Origin: Schistocerca nitens
Lineage: Eukaryota > Arthropoda > Insecta > Orthoptera > Acrididae
Direction of reading: 5' to 3'
Assembly: GCF_023898315.1 (NCBI RefSeq)
Contig: NC_064614.1
Coordinates: 1,050,350,432 to 1,050,414,431, forward strand
DNA length: 64,000 nt
Below the pieces are notes generated by a model that saw nothing but the letters and a program-made list of their open reading frames with translations, was not told where the DNA came from and made no database searches. The position numbers and the translations under genes are program-made. Positions 10,973-22,080 of this stretch are shown here, one piece after another (position 1 is the stretch's first letter; each line of letters starts with the position of its first letter).

Positions 10973-12589
10973 CCCTAGGACGCCTAAGGGAGGGGGCGGG
11001 GGGGGGGGGGAGGTTTGTTGAACCCACAATATTTTTATGTCCCCTGATTTTGCCCAAGTAACTTTCATACTACATATTCCCTCTGAGTTATTGTTGGTTG
11101 GCTATTTTATGAAAAGTTAGTGTTCATATATTTTATAGAATATTCCTGCTTTGAACGAAAAAATAAATAAACTTATTATGGGTCCAACACCCCCCCCCTC
11201 CCCTCTTAGGCTTCCATGCTATAGAAAATTTCCCTTAGTAGGATTTCGTATTTCTCATCTCTACAACAATGAAAGTTGGTTTGTTGTTGGTTGGTATTCT
11301 TGATATTCACATCAATCGGTTTACTTTCAGAGGAAGTGATTGTTGATGTTAGTCAGCTGTTATTTATCTTGTAAACTTGCAGTGAGTTAGTGCAGTTTCC
11401 TACTGTTCACACCCAGACTTAGAAATGACTAAAAGAATACGTGACTCGTCTTTAGAAAGAGTTCTGAATGAAATTTTAGATGAAGATTCTGAATCGGGGA
11501 GTGAAAGTGAATATAAGGATGGTGTTATGGAGTATGATTCAGATCGGGAGAGTGATGTGGATGTTAGATAAGAAGATAGCGCAGCTTCATGCAGTGACCA
11601 TCAGGATGTTATTGTGGCCATATTCCAGACATAATTAAGAACACGTCAAATCGAGAGCTATATTCATCAATGTTCTTGGTCACAGACCCATCAACAGGTA
11701 GGCCTCCAGTAACTTTGGTGTCCTACAGAGCAAAAAACGAAACCAAGTAAAAACTTACTGATGTTGTCGACAATGCACCAAGATAAAGGCACTGTTGGAG
11801 GAGAGAAAAATAAAATCTAGATAAATGCATATTATAATTCCACTAAAGGTGGAATTGATACCATTGATCAAATGGCGCGTATGTACACCTGCAAGAGGGG
11901 AACAAAGAGATGGCCTCTATATGTATTTTACTCTCTCATCGATATTTGTGATATCAATGCAACCACCATATTCATCCAGCAACATCCAAGATGGAACGAG
12001 AAGAAACACAAAAAACGGAAACTTTATCTTCTGCAAGCAGGGATGGAACTAGTGAAATTGCAGGTAGAAGAAAGAAGTGCCAATGCAAGAGCGTTATTTA
12101 ACCAAACTGTTCAATCAATGGAGACTATTCTACAAAAGAAAATCAAAGAAGTGACAACAGAAGCACATCAGCCTCCTGCAGGGAAAGGTCGGTGCCATAT
12201 TTGTGTCAGAAAAGCTAAAACAAAGAAGCAGAAGTACAACAATCTAAGTAAACCAAAACAGTATTGTGGACAGTGTCATAAACATGTGTGTAACACACAT
12301 TCAGAAAAAATTGTGTAGTGTGTCTCTTGCCTTGAAGTTGAGGACTATTGTATATGAGCACATTTGTATTTTGTATTGTAGTATGTCAATTTTTTATTCA
12401 CTCAATCCAATATTTATAACAATTAGCAACATTATTAAACCGATGCCTTAGTTAAAATACATAAACCATTTTGAAAGTTGTAATTTTTGGTCAGTAAACT
12501 TATATAATACCTGTGGGCTCGCCGAACCCCCCCCCCCCCCCCCCGCCTTAGGCATCCAAATTAGATAAAAGGGCTTGGGCGTCCTAGGG
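10973..12589 (+). mobile_element. piggyBac-like element, internally deleted
   Basis: The 1617-bp element begins CCCTAGGACGCCTAAGG and ends with the inverted GCGTCCTAGGG. Both ends lie next to the tetranucleotide TTAA (10969-10972 and 12590-12593), the diagnostic piggyBac target. Subterminal G-runs (about 10985-11010) and C-runs (about 12528-12544, plus 11190-11205) are further features of the ends. The internal transposase frame has lost its middle, so the copy could move only if helped by another. Confidence 0.92.
11425..12318 (+). pseudogene. piggyBac transposase remnant lacking the catalytic core
   Basis: The N-terminus (11425-11568) reads MTKRIRDSSLERVLNEI followed by an acidic Ser/Glu/Asp-rich stretch typical of piggyBac N-termini, and stops at 11569-11571. 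From about 11650 the C-terminal part resumes in another frame: a SYRAKN segment, LSTMH, then KGGIDTIDQM, the motif that carries the third catalytic Asp. The last 148 residues (11872-12318) are open and end in a cysteine-rich domain with CHIC, CGQC and HVCNTH, the usual C-terminal zinc-binding domain. The region that should hold the first two catalytic Asp residues is absent, making this roughly half the length of a full piggyBac transposase. It is therefore an internal-deletion derivative. Confidence 0.88.
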
Positions 12590-12593
12590 TTAA

Positions 12594-12976
12594 GATGGTA
12601 GGGCTAGAGACGTTGTAAATGTTCAACCGGAGGGTGCATCTAGCAGTGCTTGTCTGTGGCTTTGCTTTCTCATCACCGTTACCTCCTGTCCTACAAGGCT
12701 TTACTTTTTATATCTCTTTATACAGATTAGTCCTCCCTTAGGATTTGTTTCTCTATAGTCTGTCAGCCCCAGTCTTACTTCTCTGTTGTTGCCATTTTCC
12801 CAAGTGACAAGAAAAATTGTGCCAGCTACTCTCGTATATAAGAAGACCAAAAGAATTGAAGCGTGTCCAATGATTGAAGAAGATAATTTGCACGCATCCT
12901 CTCGTGCGGCGTAACTCTGACATTTTGTTCACATTTAACCACTATCGTCATCACAGTTTCCTCCCAGCGTGCCGGA
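12594..12976 (+). repeat. 480-bp repeat unit, copy 2 (3' part missing)
   Basis: It begins AAGATGGTAGGGCTAGAGACG directly after the piggyBac TTAA and follows copy 1 base for base with scattered changes, up to CACAGTTTCCTCCCAGCG. Its last ~100 bp are replaced by unrelated AT-rich DNA. The arrangement suggests that the TTAA targeted by piggyBac was the junction between two tandem units. Confidence 0.8.
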
Positions 12977-13692
12977 TAAATATTGACATTTTTATCGGTT
13001 GTAAACCGTAATTAAGTATTTTATGAATATAATCAGTGTAAAAGATGTAGTTAATGTTCTTGAAACAACTGATATGCAGCGATAATTAAAGAGTAGCATC
13101 TTTATTTAATGTCTATGAAAATAAAAAAGAATCAAAAGAGACGCGATTGTACGGCCGAGGAGGAAGGACGTATTTTGTGGTACAGACACACTGTTTTGTT
13201 TCGCTATACGGAAGGCAGCCATTGAGCGGCTACACATATTTTATGTATGTTATTCGTATTTATTGCTAAAATAAACTTGTTATTATTATTATTACAAAAT
13301 GAATTTCTTTGTAATAGTTGTCACCTCAAATGCTCGCAGTCGCTAATTATTTTTAACAAGCATTTTTTCAGTAATTTGCGCTGCGAGAAGCTCATTTTCC
13401 GATGCAACCTCTGGTCGGCCATTACGCGCCGAAGTATTAATTTATTTTTCAGTGTTAACAGTAACTGTAAATGCGAGAGATTTCGTTATAAGAACCTTTT
13501 TAAGTTGCAACAGATAATTAATTACGTTAAAGTTCATGTTTTTAAACTATACAGATTCCATGAGTTCGGTAAGTTTTATCTTGGCCGCTCCATGGCAACA
13601 ATCGAAATTCTCTCAAGCCTTGCTTTGCAATCAATTAATAGAAAATAACAAAATTACATTCAATTCAGTTAACGGCAACTATATTTAAGTCA
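12977..13692. other. AT-rich stretch without an assignable gene
   Basis: It contains short A/T runs, an ATT microsatellite of about five units near 13282-13297, and one 133-residue frame (13247-13648) of low complexity with no domain that I recognise. It lies between repeat copy 2 and the start of LINE B. Confidence 0.5.
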
Positions 13693-16664
13693 TCAAGGGG
13701 CAACAGTCTGGATGATTGACTGATCTGGCCTTGTAACATTAACCAAAACGGCCTTGCTGTGCTGGTACTGCGAACGGCTGAAAGCAAGGGGAAACTACAG
13801 CCGCAATTTTTCCCGAGGACATGCAGCTTTACTGTATGATTAAATGATGATGGCGTCCTCTTGGGTAAAATATTCCGGAGGTAAAATAGTCTCCCATTCG
13901 GATCTCCGGGCGGGGACTACTCAAGAGGACGTCGTTATCAGGAGAAAGAAAACTGGCATTCTACGGATCGGAGCATGGAATGTCAGATCCCTTAATCGGG
14001 CAGGTAGGTTAGAAAAATTAAAAAGGGAAATGGATAGGTTAAAGTTAGATATAGTGGGAATTAGTGAAGTTCGGTGGCAGGAGGAACAAGACTTTTGGTC
14101 AGGTGATTACAGGGTTATAAATACAAAATCAAATAGGGGTAATGCAGGAGTAGGTTTAATAATGAATAAAAAAATAGGAGTGCGGGTTAGCTACTACAAA
14201 CAGCATAGTGAACGCATTATTGTGGCCAAGATAGACACAAAGCCCATGCCTACTACAGTAGTACAAGTTTATATGCCAACTAGCTCTGAAGATGATGAAG
14301 TAATTGATGAATTGTATGACGAGATAAAAGAAATTATTCAGGCAGTGAAGGGAGACGAAAATGTAATAGTCATGGGTGACTGGAATTCGTCAGTAGGAAA
14401 AGGGAGAGAAGGAAACATAGTAGGTGAATATGGATTGGGGGGAAGAAATGAAAGAGGAAGCCGCCTTGTAGAATTTTGCACAGAGTATAACTTAATTATA
14501 GCTAACACTTGGTTCAAGAATCATAAAAGAAGGTTCTATACCTGGAAGAATCCTGGAGATACTAATAGGTATCAGATAGATTATATAATGGTAAGACAGA
14601 GATTTAGGGAGAGCATAAGGGAACAATTGACAGTAATGGGGGAAAGAAATACAGTAGAAGAAGAATGGGTAGCTCTGAGGGATGAAGTAGTGAAGGCAGC
14701 AGAGGATCAAGTAGGTAAAAAGACGAGGGCTAATAGAAATGCTTGGGTAACAGAAGAAATATTGAATTTAATTGATGAAAGGAGAAAATATAAAAATGCA
14801 GTAAATGAAGCAGGCAAAAGGGAATACAAACGTCTCAAAAATGAGATCGACAGAAGATGCAAAATGGCTAAGCAGGGATGGCTAGAGGACAAATGTAAGG
14901 ATGTAGAGGCTTGTCTCACTAGGGGTAAGATAGATACTGCCTACAGGAAAATTAAAGAGACCTTTGGAGAGAAGAGAACCACTTGTATGAATATCAAGAG
15001 CTCAGATGGCAACCCAGTTCTAAGCAAAGAAGGGAAGGCAGAAAGGTGGAAGGAGTATATAGAGGGTTTATACAAGGGCGATGTACTTCAGGACAGTATT
15101 ATGGAAATGGAAGAGGATGTAGATGAAGATGAAATGGGAGATAAGATACTGCGTGAAGAGTTTGACAGAGCACTGAAAGACCTGAGTCGAAACAAGGCCC
15201 CGGGAGTAGACAACATTCCATTAGAACTACTGATGGCCTTGGGAGAGCCAGTCATGACAAAACTCTACCATCTGGTGAGCAAGATGTATGAGACAGGCGA
15301 AATACACACAGACTTCAAGAAGAATATAATAATTCCAATCCCAAAGAAAGCAGGTGTTGACAGATGTGAAAATTACCGAACTATCAGTTTAATAAGTCAC
15401 AGCTGCAAAATACTAACGCGAATTCTTTACAAACGAATGGAAAAACTGGTAGAAGCGGACCTCGGGGAAGATCAGTTTGGATTCCGTAGAAATGTTGGAA
15501 CACGTGAGGCAATACTAACCTTACGACTTATCTTAGAAGAAAGATTAAGAAAAGGCAAACCTACGTTTCTAGCATTTGTAGACTTAGAGAAAGCTTTTGC
15601 AACGTTAACTGGAATACTCTCTTTCAAATTCTGAAGGTGGCAGGGGTAAAATACAGGGAGCGAAAGGCTATTTACAATTTGTACAGAAACCAGATGGCAG
15701 TTATAAGAGTCGAGGGGCATGAAAGGGAAGCAGTGGTTGGAAAAGGAGTGAGACAGGGTTGTAGCCTCTCCCCGATGTTATTCAATCTGTATATTGAGCA
15801 AGCAGTAAAGGAAACAAAAGAAAAATTCGGAGTAGGTATTAAAATTCATGGAGAAGAAGTAAAAACTTTGAGGTTCGCCGATGACATTGTAATTCTGTCA
15901 GAAACAGCAAAGGACTTGGAAGAGCAGTTGAACGGAATGGACAGTGTCTTGAAAGGAGGATATAAGATGAACATCAACAAAAGCAAAACGAGGATAATGG
16001 AATGTAGTCAAATTAAATCGGGTGATGCTGAGGGGATTAGATTAGGAAATGAGACACTTAAAGTAGTAAAGGAGTTTTGCTAGTTAGGGAGTAAAATAAC
16101 TGATGATGGTCGAAGTAGAGAGGATATAAAATGTAGACTGGCAATGGCAAGGAAATCGTTTCTGAAGAAGAGAAATTTGTTAACATCGAGTATAGATTTA
16201 AGTGTCAGGAAGTCGTTTCTGAAAGTATTTGTATGGAGTGTAGCCATGTATGGAAGTGAAACATAGACGATAACCAGTTTGGACAAGAAGAGAATAGAAG
16301 CTTTCGAAATGTGGTGCTACAGAAGAATGCTGAAGATAAGGTGGGTAGATCACGTAACTAATGAGGAGGTATTGAATAGGATTGGGGAGAAGAGAAGTTT
16401 GTGGCACAACTTGACTAGAAGAAGGGATAAGTTGGTAGGGCATGTTTTGAGGCATCAAGGGATCACAAATTTAGCATTGGAGGGCAGCGTGGAGGGTAAA
16501 AATCGTAGAGGGAGACCAAGAGATGAATACACTAAGCAGATTCAGAAGGATGTAGGTGCAGTAGGTACTGGGAGATGAAGAAGCTTGCACAGGATAGAGT
16601 AGCATGGAGAGCTGCATCAAACCAGTCTCAGGACTGAACACCACAACAACCACAACAACAAGTT
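13693..16664 (+). mobile_element. RTE-like LINE copy B, near full length
   Basis: The element starts near GGGGCAACAGTCTGGATG, has a ~150-bp 5' leader, a long coding region and a short 3' tail AACACCACAACAACCACAAC that ends in ACAACAACA instead of poly(A). It belongs to the same broad family as copies A, C and D but to a different subfamily: its leader and tail are unrelated to theirs and the proteins differ throughout. The strong frame conservation suggests a relatively young insertion. No clear target-site duplication was found. Confidence 0.9.
13844..16578 (+). pseudogene. RTE-like endonuclease/reverse transcriptase, LINE B
   Basis: The polyprotein would copy LINE RNA at a nicked target. 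An AP-type endonuclease domain occupies the first ~250 residues (LRIGAWNVRSLN, ISEVRWQEEQDFW, VMGDWNSS, RYQIDYIMVRQRFR). RT follows from about 15180 (NKAPGVDNIP, DQFGFRRNVGTREAIL, RQGCSLSPMLFNLYIEQA, FADDIVILSE), and then the C-terminal segment with KRIEAFEMWCYRRMLKIRW. The first 596 codons are open to 15634. Lesions: an in-frame deletion after QRFR that removes about 57 residues relative to LINE C, including the endonuclease SDHN motif; a single-base deletion near 15598; a stop at 16081-16083 in EFCYLGS; and a Trp-to-stop change near 16266. The protein cannot be complete. Confidence 0.92.
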
Positions 16665-16746
16665 CCGAGAGAAGCATGCTGATAAATTAAAAATAATATA
16701 TATAATTTTTTTTGTATATGACGTAACGAATGACACCGGACGTCAA

Positions 16747-16962
16747 AAACTGAAGCGCGTCCAATGATTGAAGATAATTTGCACGCATCCTCTCGTGCGG
16801 TGTAACATTTTGTTCATATTTAACCACAATCGTCATCACAGTTTCCTTACAGCGAGCCGTTTAGGAGCTTTATGAACGACATGCGTGCATCAATTTCTGT
16901 CCTGTTACAGCTTTTCCCTCTCCAGGGAGAGGGGGTTGCATCCCACCTTACTCTTAAGACAT
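16747..16962 (+). repeat. 480-bp repeat unit, copy 3 (3' part only)
   Basis: It matches the last ~215 bp of copy 1, from ACTGAAGCGCGTCCAATG to TTGCATCCCACCTTACTC, and is followed by TTAA at the same relative position that the piggyBac element used in copy 1. It lies just downstream of LINE B. Confidence 0.75.
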
Positions 16963-18578
16963 CGGTTAACCTGGTCTCCCATCTCTTCCAAGGGCGCCCA
17001 GTCAGCTTTTATCCCGGTACCTCCATTTCCAATTACTGACACGGAGTTTGAGTCTGGTGCGTTCGCTTCAAATGACCTAACCACTTCAGTCTCGTAGCAC
17101 TCATTCTTTTCTGCATGATGGAGGACACCTGCAGGTTTCTCCGTACGTACTCGTTCCCGACTCTGTGTGTTTTCGATGTTTGGAGAGCTGATCCAAGGAA
17201 CTTCATTTCATATGCTTGTATTTGACTCTCTCCTCTCTTATTTATGACACAGTTCTCCAGACTAGACGTCATGATTGGCCGGAGATAGGCTTTATAGATC
17301 GTCTGTTTCCCTTTTAGAGGGACTCGCTTGTTCCAGATTACAAGAAGCCGGTTTTGCTACTCTGTTTAAAACTTCTAGTATGGCACTTCCGTCACTTGGT
17401 ATGATACTATCCAAATAATTAGTACTTTTTACACATTCGATCTACTCTCCTTCCAGTATGAGATTAAAAGCGGCGGGTACCCAACTTACCTTCATTGTCA
17501 TTGTCTTGCTATTACTCTGTCAAGTTGAATTCTTTAAATTTGTTATTCCAGTAACCCAATCTCCTCTGAAGCTCCAATTGATGTCATCAATAAGAGCAAA
17601 AGCATTAGGATCTTCATTATCTACTGACTTGATTTCTTTCATGATTGTGTCCATAGGCATAATGAAAAGTAAAGGTGAAAGCAAACTGTCTTGCTGAACA
17701 CTTCTCTTTGTCTTAAATCATTTTAATTTTCTACCTCCTACTTGTACACTGCTTTCACAACCCTCATACAATATCTGAAATTTTTTAATTAATGAATCAG
17801 GAACTACTTCAACTTTTCTGAATCTTTGCCATATTTTATCCCTTGGTACCTTGTCATATGATTTTTCCAAATCCAGGAAAACTGCCATCAGATCTTTTCC
17901 TTTTGCACAATACGTCTCCGTTAACTGAAGGAGGAAAAACTGAAGCGAATTTCTCGTGTTACTTTTGAATCCAGAGTTGTTGCTCATATTGATGATCTAT
18001 GATTTCCCTCAATATGTTTTCTAGAAACTTTTCCATTATTTTAAGGCAATGTGATAGCAGTGTGATGCCTCGGTACTTGGTGCACTTCTTTTTACTTCAT
18101 TTCGTAATCGATGGTATTATAATTCACTTTTGCAAGTCATTTAGTTCTCTTTGCATATCAACCCCTACATAAGATGGGCCTATTGAATTCCCAGGATTCC
18201 AGCTGCCTTAATCGTATTCGGTGTCACTTATCTACTCCTTACACCTTCCCAACTTTCATCTATTTCAGGACATTTTCAGTTTATGTCCAACAAATTGGAT
18301 GCTATTCTTCCTTTACTTCAATGAATTCGGTGTCATTTTCTTGTTCATTGTCCCCATTTAGTAAGAATTCAAAATAAATCGGCATCTACTCACTGATAAC
18401 TTCCATGTCCCTGATGACACGCCCACTTCTGTTTCAAAAGCTTTGATATCTTCTCTGTGAGATATTTTATTTTTAAGAAAACCGTATAATGGCTCTGGTT
18501 CCACTTCCTGTCTTCCTCTACTTTCTTGGTGAATATTTTTTAAATCTTCTCGTTTTCTTCTTTCACTGCAGTCTTTGC

Positions 18579-18762
18579 TTGAAGCTTCTTCGCCGGCTAG
18601 AGTGGCCGTGCGGTTCTAGGCGCTACAGTCTGGAACCGAGCGACCACTACGGTCGCAGGTTCGAATCCTGCCTCGGGCATGGATGTGTGTGATGTCGTTA
18701 GGTTAGTTAGGTTTAATTAGTTCTAAGTTCAGAGCCATTTGAACCATTTTTTGAAGCTTCTT
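18579..18762 (+). repeat. tRNA-SINE (internally shortened) with duplication
   Basis: The SINE body at 18591-18750 lies between two copies of TTGAAGCTTCTT (18579-18590, 18751-18762). The tRNA-like head is present: A-box region GAGTGGCCGTGCGGTTCTAG and B box GGTTCGAATCC. Compared with other copies, the segment after TTCTAAGTTC is missing up to AGAGCCATTTGAACC, so this is an internally deleted member. Confidence 0.92.
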
Positions 18763-18860
18763 CTGTCACTTGTCACCTAGTGCTGATTTTTCGCCACCAA
18801 AACTTGCCTCTTATCCTTATTTCTAGTCTTCAAGTTTATCTTTGCTATACTGCTTTCTTT

Positions 18861-19087
18861 ACTTGTATCTTTTCAAAAATGGTTCAAATGGCTCTGAGCA
18901 TTATGGGACTCAGCATCTTAGGTCATAAGTCCCCTAGAACTTAGAACCACTTAAACGTGACTAACCTAAGGACATCACACACACCCATGCCCGAGGCAGG
19001 ATTCGAACCTGCGACCGTAGCAGTCCCGCGGTTCCGGACTGCAGCGCCAGAACCGCACGGCCACCGCGGCCGGCACTTGTATCTTTT
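18861..19087 (-). repeat. tRNA-SINE, full length, with duplication
   Basis: The SINE at 18874-19074 is in reverse orientation: it starts (plus strand) with AAAATGGTTCAAATGGCTC and ends GGCCACCGCGGCCGGC. The 13-bp duplication ACTTGTATCTTTT flanks it (18861-18873, 19075-19087). The B box reads GGTTCGAATCC on the minus strand. Confidence 0.93.
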
Positions 19088-19134
19088 ACTCTTATCTGCG
19101 TAGCCGCAATACAAAAAACTCTCCTTACCGCATT

Positions 19135-19515
19135 ACAAAAACACTGCAACACGTTTCGTCATAGGTTCGGTAGGAAGCGCAGAGGTAACGGAGATGCTCA
19201 TCCGAATACAGTGGCATACGCTACAAAAGAGGCGTCGTGAGTCTCCGTGTGGTTTACTGTTACAATGCCAAGAGCGCACATATCTAGAGGAGTCAACCAA
19301 TATATTACTTCCTGTTGCGTATTTCTCTCTAAAGCAACATAAATGTAAAATTCGAGAGATTGAAACTAACACGGAAGCTTACAAACAATCGGTGTTCCCT
19401 TGCACCATTCGTGATTGAAGCGGGAAAGCGGATAGGACAAATGACAGTGGTACACAAAATACCCTCCTCCAAGCACCGTAAGTTGGCTTGTGTAGTGCAC
19501 ATGTAGATGTGGTTA
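19135..19515 (+). pseudogene. 3' end of a CR1/Jockey-like LINE
   Basis: The C-terminal part of a LINE polyprotein followed by its 3' terminus. A frame with RFVIGSVGSAEVTEML and later EAYKQSVFPCTIRDWS-like residues (a stop replaces the Trp of the usual CEWN-type end) precedes CCAAGCACCGTAAGTTGGCT and the GTAGATGTGG tail. The same 3' structure occurs at 9430-9505 and 21600-21668. It is truncated at its 5' side and is a dead copy. Confidence 0.65.
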
Positions 19516-19601
19516 TATCTGCTTTTCTCTTTCTTGGAAGTCACTAACGTTCATACTTTCGTGGCACCATTCGTATTTGCACCAGCATTTCGAACGGCTT
19601 C

Positions 19602-19644
<43 letters not shown>
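19602..19644. repeat. (ATT)n microsatellite
   Basis: About 14 uninterrupted ATT units. Confidence 0.98.
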
Positions 19645-19762
19645 GTCATCTGGTTTTTACCTCCAAGAAATATTAATCATTACGTTAACAGCGAAAATGC
19701 TGTATTTATTTCTCACTAATACTATAGTCATTTTCGTTGTTTAATGTTACCTGTATCCTTAG

Positions 19763-20290
19763 ATGGTCTGCTACAGAATCGTTCAGCGTATTATAAGAGT
19801 CAAAATAAGTTTCAAAGAGAAAGAAAAACTTCTGTCCATAAATCAGCATGGATATAGAAAGCATTGGTTTTTTGAAACACAGTTATCTGTTTTGACGCAC
19901 AATATCACACGAACCATGTATGTAGGCCATCAGGCAGATTCTGTATTTCTGGAAAACGTTTGGCATCGTACCACACTGTAGACACTTTACATACGTCCGC
20001 AGTTACAGAATATTTTCTTAAATATGTAAGATATTTCAAATATCAGAACCCAGCGTGTTGACTGGACGTCTAATGTTAACAAGAAACAAAGGTAAAGTCA
20101 GGAGTTTGCCACGGAAGTGTGGTAGGACTGCTACTGTTCTCAACGTACATTAACAATCTATTAGGTAGGATGGACAGCAGTCTGAAACAGAAATGTTTCG
20201 TCGTTGATTGACTGTAGAGGGTCTCAGGATTATTGGAGGGAACTTCGATAAATCGCTAATGCGGACATGAAGAATTGGATATAGCAATAA
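19763..20290 (+). pseudogene. CR1/Jockey-like LINE reverse transcriptase remnant
   Basis: The frame at 19763-19981 reads INQHGYRKHWFFETQLS and then VGHQADSVFLENVWHRTTL, matching the conserved HGFR-x-x-S-x-ETQL and D-x-x-FLDFSKAFD blocks of CR1/Jockey-type RT with the key DFSKAFD lost. Around 20100-20170 another frame gives SGVCHGSVVGLLLFSTYINNLL, cognate to GVPQGSVLGPLLFLIYIND. The YADD box that should follow is not recognisable (FVVD). The 3' part of what is probably the same element lies at 21225-21668. Confidence 0.7.
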
Positions 20291-20329
20291 CGGCATGCCG
20301 CTTGAGTATTAAATCGATTAAATGTCTAG

Positions 20330-21200
20330 TCCTAGCGTTGCTAAACGGCATCAAATGCAACGATCATATAGTGGTCGACTGGGGTTTATTAGGTGAAGAA
20401 TGGGTAAGTGGGCTGCTTCTGTGTTGGCAGCAATGTGTAGCGCATTGCATTGGATCTCTTACTGCGCTTTCTTTGTAAGAGACTCTGTGGCTGGTTGGAC
20501 TCGTTGTTGGGCCTTAATAGCCAGTACTGTTGGGCAGTTGGAACTTAGTCGCCAGCAGTAAAGGAAGTACGGTTGGGCAGTAGGAGGTAAACAGCCAGCA
20601 GTGATGGATGTTAGAAGTGAGAAGTTAGCATTGACGGAGGGTAGAGGTCTGAAGTGTTCGACTTGGAGATTGAATATTATTCATGATTATATATCTTTGC
20701 ACTAGATGTCAATGATGATTTATATTCGTGTTTGAACTGGATGTCACATTATTAAGGTAAAAACTACATTATTTGATTTGCAACAAAATCTTTCCTTTGT
20801 TAACCACATGCCTTTTAGTAGTTGGTGGCTTTAGTAGCTACAATCTTTTATTTAGATGGCAGTATTGACGCTCGCTGTAATGCAGTAGTTGGCGTAATGA
20901 AGATTTTTGTGAGGTAAGTGCTTAATGAAATGTATAGGTTATTGTTAAGATTTCTTTTTAGTCAGGGCCATTCTTTTGAATTAATTATTTGAACTCAGGT
21001 TGTAATTTTTTCGAGCAGTCAGATTGCGTTGCGCTAGAATATTGTGGCTCAGTGTTACATGATAAGAAAAAGTAAAGAGAAAGTAGGCTCAGTACGCTCA
21101 ATTTTACTCAGCTGTTTCAGAATCAAATAACGTAGAAGTTTCATCTTCTCAGTCATTCAGCAATTTAAGTACAGATTCACACATTTGAATAAAGAAGTTT
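20330..21200. repeat. Interspersed sequence splitting the LINE
   Basis: This stretch between the RT fragment and the LINE 3' end has no coding potential. It opens with near-repeats of GTTGGGCAGTTGGA and CCAGCAGT (about 20520-20600) and continues AT-rich. I recall it as a repeated sequence in this group, possibly a non-coding LTR-type or MITE-type insert, but no ends or duplication could be defined. Confidence 0.4.
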
Positions 21201-21224
21201 CATAACACATCAAGCGACGTGGAT

Positions 21225-21668
21225 ACAGAAATCTGTGTGACCCATTCTTGAGTACTGCTCGATTATTGGTGGTCTACGTTAGCCTGGATTAATGGAAGTA
21301 ATTCAAAGGCGTTTTCCCATATTCGCTATGGCTCCATCCTGTCAGCACGATAATCTTACGAACATATTCCGTGAGCTCAAGTGGGAGCCGTTGGACAGAA
21401 GATGAGCATCTTTTCGCGAAACACTATCGAGGAAGTTAGATAACAAGCATTTTCGACAGACTGCAGAATAATTCCTCTGGTTCCAACTTTTGTCTCGCGT
21501 GGAAACATTAAACCTGGTACAGAGGCACTAGCCAATAATTTTGCGCTCACCAAATTTGTGAGTGGAACAGGAAAGCTGATGACTGGCAAAGATATAAAGT
21601 GCTCTCCGCCATGCTCTGTACAGAGACTTGAGGAGTGCGTGTATACGTATAGTTGTAGCTGTTGAAGT
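21225..21668 (+). pseudogene. CR1/Jockey-like LINE C-terminal and 3' end
   Basis: A decayed C-terminal coding segment: it encodes residues cognate to ILEYCSIIGGL, IQRRFPIFAMA, LTNIFRELKWEPL and FRETLSRKL, with stops in between, then CEWNRKADD-like residues near 21560. The tail CCTCCGCCATGCTCTGTAC ends in a degenerate GTATAGTTGTAG repeat near 21665. It probably belongs to the RT fragment at 19763-20290, separated by later insertion. Confidence 0.65.
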
Positions 21669-22080
21669 ACTTAAACATGGTCAGGTTATTGTTTATGATT
21701 TTTCTTATTTATTAGCAGAAACCGCTATCGTTAGATTAGAATATTGTCAGTTACCGATCGACTTGCGTCACACGATATCGCAACCATGAGAATTAGGGGA
21801 AATTAAATAGGCCTTCCATGCATTTCAAACAATGAGCCTTCTGCTATTCTTATTACATGTGAAAAATCCAACATTTTATTCCAATCAGGAGGTAGATGTA
21901 TTTAATTTTACATGAGATACAATCGTTTTTGACAAGCGTATTACAGAAATATTCAGACTATTGTTCTTTAACAGTGTATAAACTAAATGTACACAAACAG
22001 ACTTCCTTTAAACTTTTCAGCAAAAATATGTAAAGCAATCAGATGTAAATTGTCGAAAATGTAAGTTTCAATTAATGAAC
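21669..22080. other. Unassigned AT-rich stretch
   Basis: No frame, repeat end or tandem structure that I can identify. Confidence 0.5.

Larger units (their letters stand above)
16965..19130 (-). pseudogene. Second LINE type, decayed, with two nested SINEs
   Basis: Minus-strand fragments of a non-LTR retrotransposon unlike copies A-D. At 17718-17987 the RT core reads GFKSNTRNSLQF and then FLDLEKSYDKVPRDKIWQRF, the equivalent of the conserved F-x-DLEKAYD-x-VPR block. At 17033-17272 the C-terminal segment reads GESQIQAYEMKFLGSA and RLKWLGHLKR. Linker sequence such as EQENDTEF and KISHREDIKAFETEVG lies between 18300 and 18500, with basic segments further upstream to about 19100. Numerous stops and frame changes make it inactive. 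Its sequence is split by SINEs at 18591-18750 and 18874-19074. The clade is uncertain. Confidence 0.75.
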
